Of a stretch of 64,000 bases of DNA, positions 45,323 to 52,368 are shown piece after piece (within the stretch, counting starts at the first letter, position 1; each line of letters begins with the position of its first letter). A program made the position numbers and the translations under genes. The notes under the pieces are model-generated. The model ran no database searches, was not told the origin of the DNA, and saw only the letters and a program-made list of their open reading frames with translations. This stretch comes from Actinocatenispora rupis. Lineage in GTDB: Bacteria > Actinomycetota > Actinomycetes > Mycobacteriales > Micromonosporaceae. The stretch is from the NCBI RefSeq assembly GCF_016861975.1, contig NZ_BOMB01000001.1:62001-126000 (forward strand), in the 5' to 3' direction.

Positions 45323-46310
45323 GCACGGTGAGCGCCAGGTACCCGGTGCCGGCGGCGCCCGCGACGAGGGCGACCAGCGCGGCGGTCGTGGCGCCGAGCC
45401 CGCCGGTGATCATCAGCGCCGCGTAGGCCGCGGTGGCGACGACCGCGAACCCACCCAGATACCCCAGGTACGCCGGCCAGCGGAACGCGGGCGCGTCGCC
45501 AGTGTGCGCCGGCCGCCGCCGGTCGAGCCGTACCGAGCGGGCCACGGCGGCGAGCAGTACGAGCAGGACGGCGACGGTACCGGCGAGGGTGACCGGGTCG
45601 AGCCGGTACCGTACGGCGCCGACGACGGACCAGGCGACGGCCACGACCGCCGCGCCGGCCACGACGGGCGCCGGCACCCGGCCGACCGGGCCGCCCCACC
45701 GGCAGTACGCGGCGACGAGCAGGGTCAGCGTGCCGGCGTTGACGACGAGCGCGGCCGCGAACACGGTCGGCTCCTGGTGGCCGAACCCGGCGAACACCCC
45801 GGTCAGTACGGGCAGCGCGACGAGCAGGGCGCGCAGCTGGACGCGCGGCAGCGTCCCCGCGTACGGGGTGCCGAACACCGCGGCGCCGAGCAGTACGGGC
45901 ACGACGGCCGAGAGGACCGGATGGTACGTGCCGACGAGGGTGGCGAACTCCCACGGCGCGAAGCCGCCGATGGGCGGGAGTACCGGGTGCGGGCCGCCGG
46001 CGCGCGCCCACACCGCGTGCGTCCCGAACGCCTCGCCGGCGAGACCGACGACCGCGCCGACCAGGTACAGGGTGCGGACGGAGAGCGGGCCGTACCGGCC
46101 GATCAGGGCGGCGAGCAGCACCGCGTACGGCAGGTACGTGAGGAGGCCGGCGGGGCCGAGCAGCGGCGCCGGGCGCGCGCTGTCGACGTACTCGGTGCAC
46201 AGCAGGGCGACGTAGGCGAAGAGGGCGAAGCCGAGCAGGGCGCCGGGCCACCGACGGCGGGGCCGCGGGACGACCGGTACGACGGTGCTCGGTGCGACCT
46301 CGGTGGACAT
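45294..46310 (-). CDS. Polytopic membrane protein of unknown function
   Basis: A 338-residue, very hydrophobic protein with about nine or ten membrane segments and no signal peptide. ATG 46310 follows from the hydrophilic start STEVAPSTVVPVVPRPRRRW. The second extracytoplasmic stretch (AVWARAGGPHPVLPPIGGFAPWEFATLVGTYHPV) is unusually long and His/Pro/Trp-containing. No family is recognised. It overlaps the convergent rhomboid-like gene by 29 bases (45294-45322) and is divergent from the secreted protein at 46467, across an AT-rich dyad. Confidence 0.78.
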   Translation of the reverse strand: MSTEVAPSTVVPVVPRPRRRWPGALLGFALFAYVALLCTEYVDSARPAPLLGPAGLLTYLPYAVLLAALIGRYGPLSVRTLYLVGAVVGLAGEAFGTHAVWARAGGPHPVLPPIGGFAPWEFATLVGTYHPVLSAVVPVLLGAAVFGTPYAGTLPRVQLRALLVALPVLTGVFAGFGHQEPTVFAAALVVNAGTLTLLVAAYCRWGGPVGRVPAPVVAGAAVVAVAWSVVGAVRYRLDPVTLAGTVAVLLVLLAAVARSVRLDRRRPAHTGDAPAFRWPAYLGYLGGFAVVATAAYAALMITGGLGATTAALVALVAGAAGTGYLALTVLRVLLPRRR

Positions 46311-46404
46311 GGGCACACCGTAATGCGGGGCAAACGTCGCGCGCTGCCCCCGACCACCCTCCGATGAACGTGACATTTTCTCGCGTAACTCTGGATTGTC
46401 GGGA

Positions 46405-46418
46405 AATGATCAATCATT
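46405..46418. promoter_or_regulatory. AT-rich dyad in divergent promoter region
   Basis: AATGAT (46405-46410) and ATCATT (46413-46418) form a 6-bp inverted repeat around CA. It lies in one of the few AT-rich patches of the window, in the 156-base gap between two divergent genes, 49 bases before ATG 46467. It is a candidate operator or promoter element. Confidence 0.4.
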
Positions 46419-46466
46419 CTGATTATGACCAGTTGGCGATAGTTGTCCGGAAGTGAGGTGGACCCG

Positions 46467-47105
46467 ATGAGAGCATCACGTGGTCGCTGGAGACTCGCGC
46501 TCGGTCTGGCCGTCGGCGCCGTGCTCGCGCTCGTGGTGGGCGTCGCCGGGCCGGCGTCCGCGGCGACCCAGACCGTGGCGTACCAGTTCCAGGCCAGTGC
46601 GGCCGGGCAGACCGGGACCGGCACGCTCGACCAGGACATCGACGCGACCGCGCCGGCGAGCGCGACCGCCGGCTCCGCGGTGCAGGTCGTCATCGACCCG
46701 GCCCCGAACACCGTGCCGACCGACGCGTCCGGCTACCCGGTCAAGGACATCAAGAACGTCAAGATCCTCCTGCCCGTACCGGCGAACTCGAGCTACGTGT
46801 CGGCCACGGTGTCCGGCGGCGCCAACCTCGGCGGTACGCCCACCGTCGGGCTCGACGGCGGCAACGTCGTGCTCACCGTGCCCGGACCGATCGCCGGCGG
46901 CTCGTCGTTCGAGCTGCCGACCATCACCCTCGACCTGACGGCCGGCACGTCCGGCAGCATCGACGTACGGCTCGGCGGCACGAGCTACTCCGACCCCGGC
47001 CTGACCTTCACCGCCGACGTGACCGTGCTCGGCATCCCGGTGGCCGCCTCCGCGGTGGCGTACCCGGACCCGAACCCGACGCTGTCGAGTACCGCGATCG
47101 GCTGA
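46467..47105 (+). CDS. Secreted protein of unknown function
   Basis: A 212-residue exported protein. The signal peptide (ASRGRWRLALGLAVGAVLAL through GPASAA, about residues 2-31) is followed by a Gly/Ser/Thr/Val-rich, probably all-beta domain: TQTVAYQFQASAAG, VQVVIDPAPNTVPTD, NVKILLPVPANSSYV, then VTVLGIPVAASAVAYPDPNP. There is no cysteine in the mature part, no LPXTG and no lipobox. I know of no certain family; similar secreted beta proteins are common in actinobacteria. ATG 46467 has GAGGTGG upstream. Its TGA is back-to-back with the TGA of nei in the palindrome TGATCA. Confidence 0.75.
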   Translation: MRASRGRWRLALGLAVGAVLALVVGVAGPASAATQTVAYQFQASAAGQTGTGTLDQDIDATAPASATAGSAVQVVIDPAPNTVPTDASGYPVKDIKNVKILLPVPANSSYVSATVSGGANLGGTPTVGLDGGNVVLTVPGPIAGGSSFELPTITLDLTAGTSGSIDVRLGGTSYSDPGLTFTADVTVLGIPVAASAVAYPDPNPTLSSTAIG

Positions 47106-47930
47106 TCAGCCCGCGCCGTGCGGCCCGTCCGTACGGCGCGGCTCCGGCTGGCACGACGGGCACCAGTACGTGACGCGGCCGTCGGGTGGGCCGTCGGACT
47201 GTTCGGCCCGGCGTACCGGGGTGCCGCAGCGGCGGCAGGGACGCCGGGCCCGGCCGTACACGAAGGTGCGCTCGCCGGGGCGGTCGACGCCGGTGGTGAC
47301 CTGCGACCAGCGGTCCCGGTTGGCGGTGAGGACCTCGTGCGCGAGCCGGACGAGCCCGGGCAGGTCGGGCACGTCGCGTACCGGCGCCCACGGAGAGACG
47401 CCGCGCAGGAACGCCAGCTCCGACTTGTACAGGTTGCCGATGCCGGCCAGGTTGCGCTGGTCGAGCAGGGCGGGGCCGATCGGCCGGTCGGGAGCGGCCG
47501 CGAGCCGGCGTACCGCCTCGGCCGCATCCCAGTCGTCGCCGAGCAGGTCCGGGCCGAGGTGCCCGACCAGCCGCGACTCCTGCGCCGTCGGTACGAGGGC
47601 GAGATCGTGCACCCGGTCGCCGATGGCGAGTACGCGGTCGGTGGCGAGCACGACGCGCACGGTGTGCCCCGGCCGGTACGCCCGGCCCGCGGGGCGGATC
47701 AGCCACCGGCCGTCCATCCGCAGGTGCGAGTGCAGGGTGAAGCGGCGCCCGTCGCGGTCGAGCCGGACCAGCAGATGCTTGCCACGACTGGCGACGCGGT
47801 CCACCCGCCAGCCGCGCAGGTCCACTGTGGACAGTGCGGGCACCCGGAGGTCGGCACCGGTCAGCGTCGCACCGGCGAGCGCCCGGTCGAGATCCCGGGC
47901 GTGCAGCCAGACCGTGTCCCCCTCCGGCAT
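47106..47930 (-). CDS. nei: Fpg/Nei family DNA glycosylase (endonuclease VIII type)
   Basis: A 274-residue bifunctional base-excision repair enzyme that removes oxidised pyrimidines and cuts the AP site. The N-terminal PEGDTVW gives the catalytic proline and glutamate. DRVASRGKHLLVRLD holds the conserved lysine, and LLDQRNLAGIGNLYKSELAFL is the helix-two-turn-helix (the N-L-A-G-I-G-N motif). A C-terminal zinc finger is seen as CRRCGTP and WCPSC, with the intervening loop. PEGDT rather than PELPE marks the Nei rather than Fpg branch. ATG 47930 is four bases after the stop of the gene before it, so the two are cotranscribed. Confidence 0.94.
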   Translation of the reverse strand: MPEGDTVWLHARDLDRALAGATLTGADLRVPALSTVDLRGWRVDRVASRGKHLLVRLDRDGRRFTLHSHLRMDGRWLIRPAGRAYRPGHTVRVVLATDRVLAIGDRVHDLALVPTAQESRLVGHLGPDLLGDDWDAAEAVRRLAAAPDRPIGPALLDQRNLAGIGNLYKSELAFLRGVSPWAPVRDVPDLPGLVRLAHEVLTANRDRWSQVTTGVDRPGERTFVYGRARRPCRRCGTPVRRAEQSDGPPDGRVTYWCPSCQPEPRRTDGPHGAG

Positions 47931-47934
47931 CGCG

Positions 47935-48744
47935 TCACGCGGGGGAGAGCCGGAGGACGTCGCCGGGCCCCAGCGCGTACCGCTCGGCGGCGGAGCCGCC
48001 GTTGACGGCCAGCGTCACCAGGTCCGCGGAATCCAGGTACAGCACGGGATCCCCGCCGTCGACCGACCCGAACGTGTCACCCGCCGCCACCCGGAAACCG
48101 GTCGCGCCCGCCGCCACCGAGACCGTCACCGTACGGCCCAGCTCCGCCATGATCTCCGGCCCCGCCGCCAGCTGCACGTTGCCGAACCGGTCCACCGTCA
48201 ACACCTCGACCTCCATGTACCCGTGGCCACAGCGCAGTACCGGCTCGGGCAGGGTGACCAGCTCGTCCGGGTCGAGCGGCGTGCCGGCCTCGGCGATGTG
48301 CCGGCCGACCGCGAGCCGCGCGGCCACCGGCGCGAACACGTCCCGGCCGTGGAACGTGCTGCGGACGTGGTCCAGATGCCACTCCGGCCGGTCGAGTACG
48401 ACGACGCGGCGGGCGCCGCCCAGCTCCCGCGCCGCCCACGGCAGCAGCCCGTTGTCCGGCCCGACCAGAACGCTGTCGCCCGCCTCGACCGCCACCGCCC
48501 GCCGGGTCGTCCCCACGCCCGGGTCGACCACCGCCAGGTGCACCGACGGCGGCAGGTACGGCACCGTCTGCGCGAGCACCACCGCGCCCCGCCGTACGTC
48601 GCCCGGCGGCACGTGGTGGGTGACGTCGAGCACCGGTACGCCGGGGGCGATGCCCGCCATGACGCCCTTGCACGCCGCCACGAACCCGTCCACCGTGCCG
48701 TAGTCGGTGGTGAAGCTGATCCAGCCGTACCCGGTGTCTCCCAC
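47935..48744 (-). CDS. SAM hydroxide adenosyltransferase (DUF62)
   Basis: A 269-residue enzyme of the SAM-dependent fluorinase/chlorinase superfamily. FTTDYGTVDGFVAACKGVM opens the SAM-binding domain. The D-R-H triad of the hydrolytic members is present: D74 and R81 in VVDPGVGTTRR and H132 in STFHGRDVF, with spacings (7 and 58) close to those of the characterised archaeal hydrolase. This predicts hydrolysis of SAM to adenosine and methionine, not halogenation, because the fluorinase lacks this triad. GTG 48744. It is followed by nei; directly upstream is a GNAT remnant ending five bases before the start. Confidence 0.92.
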   Translation of the reverse strand: MGDTGYGWISFTTDYGTVDGFVAACKGVMAGIAPGVPVLDVTHHVPPGDVRRGAVVLAQTVPYLPPSVHLAVVDPGVGTTRRAVAVEAGDSVLVGPDNGLLPWAARELGGARRVVVLDRPEWHLDHVRSTFHGRDVFAPVAARLAVGRHIAEAGTPLDPDELVTLPEPVLRCGHGYMEVEVLTVDRFGNVQLAAGPEIMAELGRTVTVSVAAGATGFRVAAGDTFGSVDGGDPVLYLDSADLVTLAVNGGSAAERYALGPGDVLRLSPA

Positions 48745-48749
48745 GGCGG

Positions 48750-48947
48750 TCAGCGTACGTCGAGGCGGTGTTCGAGGTGCGGTTCGTCGCGCAGCTCGAT
48801 GCCGTACGCGCCGACCGTCGGGATCGTCGGCTTCCGGCGGCGGGCACGGTCCACGGCGCCCGGGTCGACGGCGATCAGGCGCATCCCGCGCCGCTGGTGG
48901 AAGCGCAGCGCATCGAGGTCGGGACGTGGGGCAGCCGGGATGACGTG
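48750..48947 (-). pseudogene. Remnant of a GNAT acetyltransferase gene
   Basis: Reading the minus strand from about 48947 to TGA 48750-48752 gives HVIPAAPRPDLDALRFHQRR, then GMRLIAVDPGAVDRARRRKP and TIPTVGAYGIELRDEPHLEH. This matches the C-terminal third of a common GNAT family (the usual form is TTNDNLDALRFYQRRGF, then VDRARxxKPxIP). No start codon or acetyl-CoA domain exists upstream; the frame continues as Ala/Arg-rich filler to a stop at 49020-49022. It is therefore a truncated, decayed gene that probably headed the SAM hydrolase-nei operon. Confidence 0.78.
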
Positions 48948-49049
48948 GCAGGCCGCCGGATGTGGAAGGGTGCCGGACCGCGCGGCGGCGGCCGGATCGG
49001 CGCGGTAGCGTCGGCCGGGTCAGCGACGCCGGTACGGACGGGTTGGATC

Positions 49050-49982
49050 ATGCGGCTTCGGATCTTCACCGAGCCCCAGCAGGGGGCGACCTACGACGAG
49101 CTGCTGCGGGTGGCGCGGCGGGCCGAGGACTGCGGTTTCGACGCGTTCTTCCGGAGCGACCACTACCTGAAGATGGGCGACGGGAGCGGCGAGCCGGGGC
49201 CGACCGACGCGTGGATCACGCTGGCCGGGCTGGCCCGCGACACGTCGCGGATCCGGCTGGGCACGCTGATGTCGGCGGCGACGTTCCGGCTGCCGGGGCC
49301 GCTGGCGGTGGCCGTCGCGCAGGTCGACCAGATGTCCGGCGGGCGCGTCGAGTTCGGCATCGGCAGCGGGTGGTACGCCGAGGAGCACGAGGCGTACGGG
49401 ATCCCGTTCCCGTCGCTGGCCGAGCGTTTCGAGCGGTACGCCGAGCAGCTCGCCATCGTCACCGGACTGTGGGAGACCCCGGCCGGCAAGACCTTCTCGT
49501 ACCAGGGGCGGCACTACACGCTGACGGACGCGCCGGGGCTGGTGCGGACGGCGCAGACGCCGCGCCCGCCGGTACTGGTCGGTGGCTCCGGGAAGCGGCG
49601 CACGCCGGCGCTGGCGGCGACGTACGCGGACGAGTTCAACGTGCCGTTCGCCGCGGCGGACGAGACCGGGCGGCTGTTCGACGGCGTACGGCAGGCCTGC
49701 CGGGACGCCGGCCGCGACCCCGCCGACCTGGTGTACTCGGCGGCCCAGGTGCTGTGCTGCGGCGCGACCGACGCCGAGCTGCGCCGCCGGGCCGACGCGA
49801 TCGGCCGCGACCTCGCGGAGTTGCGTACCAACGGGCTGGCCGGGACGCCCGCCGAGATCGTCGACAAGATCGGCACGTACGCCGAGCGTGGCGCGTCCCG
49901 GATGTACCTCCAGACGTTGGACCTGTCCGACCTGGACCATCTTGACCTGGTTGCGTCGGAGGTCCTGCCGCACCTCGGCTGA
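49050..49982 (+). CDS. LLM class F420-dependent oxidoreductase
   Basis: A 310-residue luciferase-like TIM-barrel oxidoreductase, of the group that uses coenzyme F420 in actinobacteria. It has TEPQQGATYDELLRVARRAEDCGFDAFFRSDH at the start, GTLMSAATFRLPGPLAVAVAQVDQMSGGRVEFGIGSGWYAEEHEAYGIPF in the middle and PRPPVLVGGSGKRRTPALAATYADEFN near 170-195. The G-x-G-x-G-W-x-x-x-E-H-x-x-Y-G-I block is typical of F420 family members. The substrate is unknown. ATG 49050 is chosen as the first start before the conserved strand; no ideal ribosome-binding site is seen. Confidence 0.92.
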   Translation: MRLRIFTEPQQGATYDELLRVARRAEDCGFDAFFRSDHYLKMGDGSGEPGPTDAWITLAGLARDTSRIRLGTLMSAATFRLPGPLAVAVAQVDQMSGGRVEFGIGSGWYAEEHEAYGIPFPSLAERFERYAEQLAIVTGLWETPAGKTFSYQGRHYTLTDAPGLVRTAQTPRPPVLVGGSGKRRTPALAATYADEFNVPFAAADETGRLFDGVRQACRDAGRDPADLVYSAAQVLCCGATDAELRRRADAIGRDLAELRTNGLAGTPAEIVDKIGTYAERGASRMYLQTLDLSDLDHLDLVASEVLPHLG

Positions 49983-50065
49983 GCTTCACGACCGGTACCT
50001 TTTCCGGCCTCTTGATCGTCATGGGGCGCTGGTGCAGTATGCCGGCAACCTGACGAGGAGGTCGG

Positions 50066-51880
50066 ATGACCGTACTGAGCAGACGGGCACTGTTGGGCGG
50101 GGCCGGCGCGATGGCCGCGGCCACGGCGATCGGCACCCCCGCGTACGCGAGCGACGCGGCACGGGACACCACCGGCCGGGAGTACGTCGAGGTGCAGCTC
50201 CTCGACATCACCGACTTCCACGGCAACAACCGCACGCCGACGTCCGCGGCGGACGGCTGGATCCCGGCCGGCCCCAACGGGGAGAGCATCAACGTCGGCG
50301 GTGCCGCGTACCTGGCGACGCACCTCGCGCGGCTGCGCGCGCCGCGCAACTCGATCTTCTTCTCGGCCGGCGACAACTTCTGCGGCAGCCAGCCGCTGGA
50401 CAACAAGATGCTGTCCGACGAGTCGACCGTCGAGGTACTCAACGCGCTCGGGCTGCAGTTCTCCGCGCTCGGCAACCACGAGTTCGACTACGGCGTCGAC
50501 TACCTGCTCGACCACATGATCGACGGGCGGCCGGTCGGCGTACCAGGGCGTGACTCGGACTTCGTCGACTCCACCGGCCGGCGCTTCCGTGGCCTCGCCT
50601 TCCCGTACTACTCGGCGAACATCCTGTGGCGCTCGACCGGCAAGCCCGTGCTGGCGCCGTACAACGTCGAGTGGGCGGTCGGTGCGGACGGCCGGCGATA
50701 CCCGATCGGGTTCATCCACCTCACGCTCACCGGTACGCCGACCGGATCCAGCTCGTACAACCCGGATCTGACCAGCATCGACGAGGCCGAGGCCGCCAAC
50801 CGGTACGCGAAGGTGTTGAAGGACAAGGGGATCCGGGCGATCGTCGTGGTGGTGCACGACGGGGCGCAGCAGAACGACAACTGGCACGCGCCCATCAACG
50901 GGTCCGACATGTCGACCGGACCGGCGCTGCAGCTCGCCGCCACCATCGACCCGGACGTGTGCGCCATCGTCACCGGCCACTGGCACTGGTGGTTCAACGC
51001 GATGCTGCCCGACCCGGCCGGCAACCCGCGCCCCGTCGTCGAGGCCAGCCACGCCGGGCAGATGATCAACGAGATCCTGCTGCGGCTGGACCCGGACACC
51101 GGTGCGCCGTTGCGCGACCTGACCGTGTCGACCAACCACGCGGTCACCCTCGACGTCGACCCGGACCCGCGGATCGCCCGCATCGTCGACTACTGGACCG
51201 CCCGCGGCAAGGAACGGTACGACACCGTCGCCGGTCACCTCACCGCCGACATCACCCCGACGCTGTCGTCGACGGGGGAGAGCTCGATGGGTGAGCTCGG
51301 CGCCGACCTCCTCTACTGGTCGGCCAACCGGCACCGGGACGGCCACGCCGACTTCGCGATCGCCGCAGCCAAGCCGATCACCGGTTCCAACGCCTTCGCC
51401 GGCACCCTCTCCTACGCCAAGGGCACGACGTCCGCCGCCGACGCCGACGGCGTCATCCTGTACGGCGAGGCGTACGCGCAGCTCGGGTACGAGAACCCGA
51501 TCCTGTCGGTGACGCTGACCGGGCAGCAGATCCACGACGCGCTCGAACAGCAGTGGCAGACGCAGGCGAACGGGACCGTGAAGTACGGTCCGCTGAACTT
51601 CTCGGCGAACGTGCGCGCCACGTTCGACGTGCGGCGTCCGGTGGGGGACCGGGTCGACCCGGCCGCGTTCCTCATCGACGGCGTGCCGCTCGACCCGGCC
51701 CGCTCGTACCGTGTCGCGGGGCTGGGGTACACGCTCATCGGCGCCGACGGGTACAAGGCGCTGAGCGGCTTCACCGACCCGTACCGGAACGGGCGCGACC
51801 ACGAGGAGTTCATCGCGTACCTGCGGTCGCGCCCGTCGATCGGCCCGTCGCCGCTGGACCGGGTGACGATCCTGCGCTGA
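50066..51880 (+). CDS. Exported bifunctional metallophosphatase / 5'-nucleotidase
   Basis: A 604-residue secreted nucleotidase. The N-terminus SRRALLGGAGAMAAATAIG with AYA near residue 28 is a twin-arginine-like export signal. The calcineurin-like domain has DITDFHGN, AGDNFCGS, LGNHEFDYG, VVVHDGAQ and TGHWHWWF, which give the two-metal ligands. The C-terminal 5'-nucleotidase domain (from about 370) has SSMGELGADLLYWSAN, NPILSVTLTGQQIHDALEQQW and LGYTLIGADGYKAL. It would release phosphate from extracellular nucleotides. ATG 50066 has GAGGAGG upstream. It is a single-gene unit ended by the hairpin at 51887. Confidence 0.94.
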   Translation: MTVLSRRALLGGAGAMAAATAIGTPAYASDAARDTTGREYVEVQLLDITDFHGNNRTPTSAADGWIPAGPNGESINVGGAAYLATHLARLRAPRNSIFFSAGDNFCGSQPLDNKMLSDESTVEVLNALGLQFSALGNHEFDYGVDYLLDHMIDGRPVGVPGRDSDFVDSTGRRFRGLAFPYYSANILWRSTGKPVLAPYNVEWAVGADGRRYPIGFIHLTLTGTPTGSSSYNPDLTSIDEAEAANRYAKVLKDKGIRAIVVVVHDGAQQNDNWHAPINGSDMSTGPALQLAATIDPDVCAIVTGHWHWWFNAMLPDPAGNPRPVVEASHAGQMINEILLRLDPDTGAPLRDLTVSTNHAVTLDVDPDPRIARIVDYWTARGKERYDTVAGHLTADITPTLSSTGESSMGELGADLLYWSANRHRDGHADFAIAAAKPITGSNAFAGTLSYAKGTTSAADADGVILYGEAYAQLGYENPILSVTLTGQQIHDALEQQWQTQANGTVKYGPLNFSANVRATFDVRRPVGDRVDPAAFLIDGVPLDPARSYRVAGLGYTLIGADGYKALSGFTDPYRNGRDHEEFIAYLRSRPSIGPSPLDRVTILR

Positions 51881-51886
51881 CCGCCG

Positions 51887-51907
51887 GACCGTCCACAGTG
51901 GATGGTC
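51887..51907. terminator. Bidirectional terminator between 5'-nucleotidase and VOC genes
   Basis: GACCGTCCAC (51887-51896), one base, GTGGATGGTC (51898-51907), one G-T pair. It starts six bases after the 5'-nucleotidase stop and overlaps the last codon of the convergent VOC gene. Its core is the motif TCCACAGTGGA, found twice more in this window. Confidence 0.65.
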
Positions 51908-52277
51908 AGTCCCAGCAGAGGCAGAACGGGTGGCCGACCGGGTCGAGGTAGACCCGCCACTGGCCACCCGGCTGCGTCTCCGGCTTCGTCGCGCCCAGCG
52001 CGAGCAGCTTCTCCTCCGCGGCGTCCACGCCGTCCGCCGGCACGTCCAGATCCAGGTGGAACTGCTGCGGCCGGGTCGGGTCGGGCCAGGTCGGCGCCTG
52101 GTAGTCGGGCGCCAGCTGGAACGACAGCCGTACGCCGGCGCCGTCGTCGGCCAGGTCCACCCAGTCGTCCTCGACCTCGACGATCGGCGCGCCGGTGAGT
52201 TCCGCGTAGAACGCCGCGAGCGCCTGCGGGTCCGGGCAGTCCAGGACGACCGCCTTCAGGCGGGCGATGCCGGTCAT
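51906..52277 (-). CDS. VOC superfamily (glyoxalase-like) protein
   Basis: A 123-residue single-domain vicinal oxygen chelate protein: VVLDCPDPQALAAFYAELTG at the start, WVDLADDGAGVRLSFQLAPDY, QFHLDLDVPADGVDAAEEKLLALGA with the central histidine, and VYLDPVGHPFCLCWD at the end. The family includes glyoxalases, bleomycin-resistance proteins and dioxygenases; this subgroup (glyoxalase-like 6) has no fixed reaction. ATG 52277 has GGAGGG upstream. Its promoter contains the 28-bp dyad at 52315-52342, so it is probably regulated. Confidence 0.88.
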   Translation of the reverse strand: MTGIARLKAVVLDCPDPQALAAFYAELTGAPIVEVEDDWVDLADDGAGVRLSFQLAPDYQAPTWPDPTRPQQFHLDLDVPADGVDAAEEKLLALGATKPETQPGGQWRVYLDPVGHPFCLCWD

Positions 52278-52308
52278 GATGAGTCCCTCCGTTGTAACCA
52301 GTGAACGC

Positions 52309-52342
52309 AGTATGCCGGTTGCACGCGCCCACGTGCAACCGG
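52309..52342 (-). promoter_or_regulatory. 28-bp dyad on the VOC promoter, also end of lhr
   Basis: CCGGTTGCACG (52315-52325) and CGTGCAACCGG (52332-52342) are exact complements around CGCCCA. On the minus strand TTGCAC (52338-52333), 18 bases and CATACT (52314-52309) form a promoter for the VOC gene, so the dyad covers its -35 box and spacer. Located 26 bases beyond the lhr stop on the same strand, it can also act as the lhr terminator. Confidence 0.7.
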
Positions 52343-52368
52343 TTCCGCCCGTACGGTGGTCACGGGGG

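Noticed and set aside
47935-48744. Annotation as a SAM-dependent halogenase
   Set aside because: The D74-R81-H132 triad marks the hydrolytic hydroxide adenosyltransferases, which true fluorinases and chlorinases lack.
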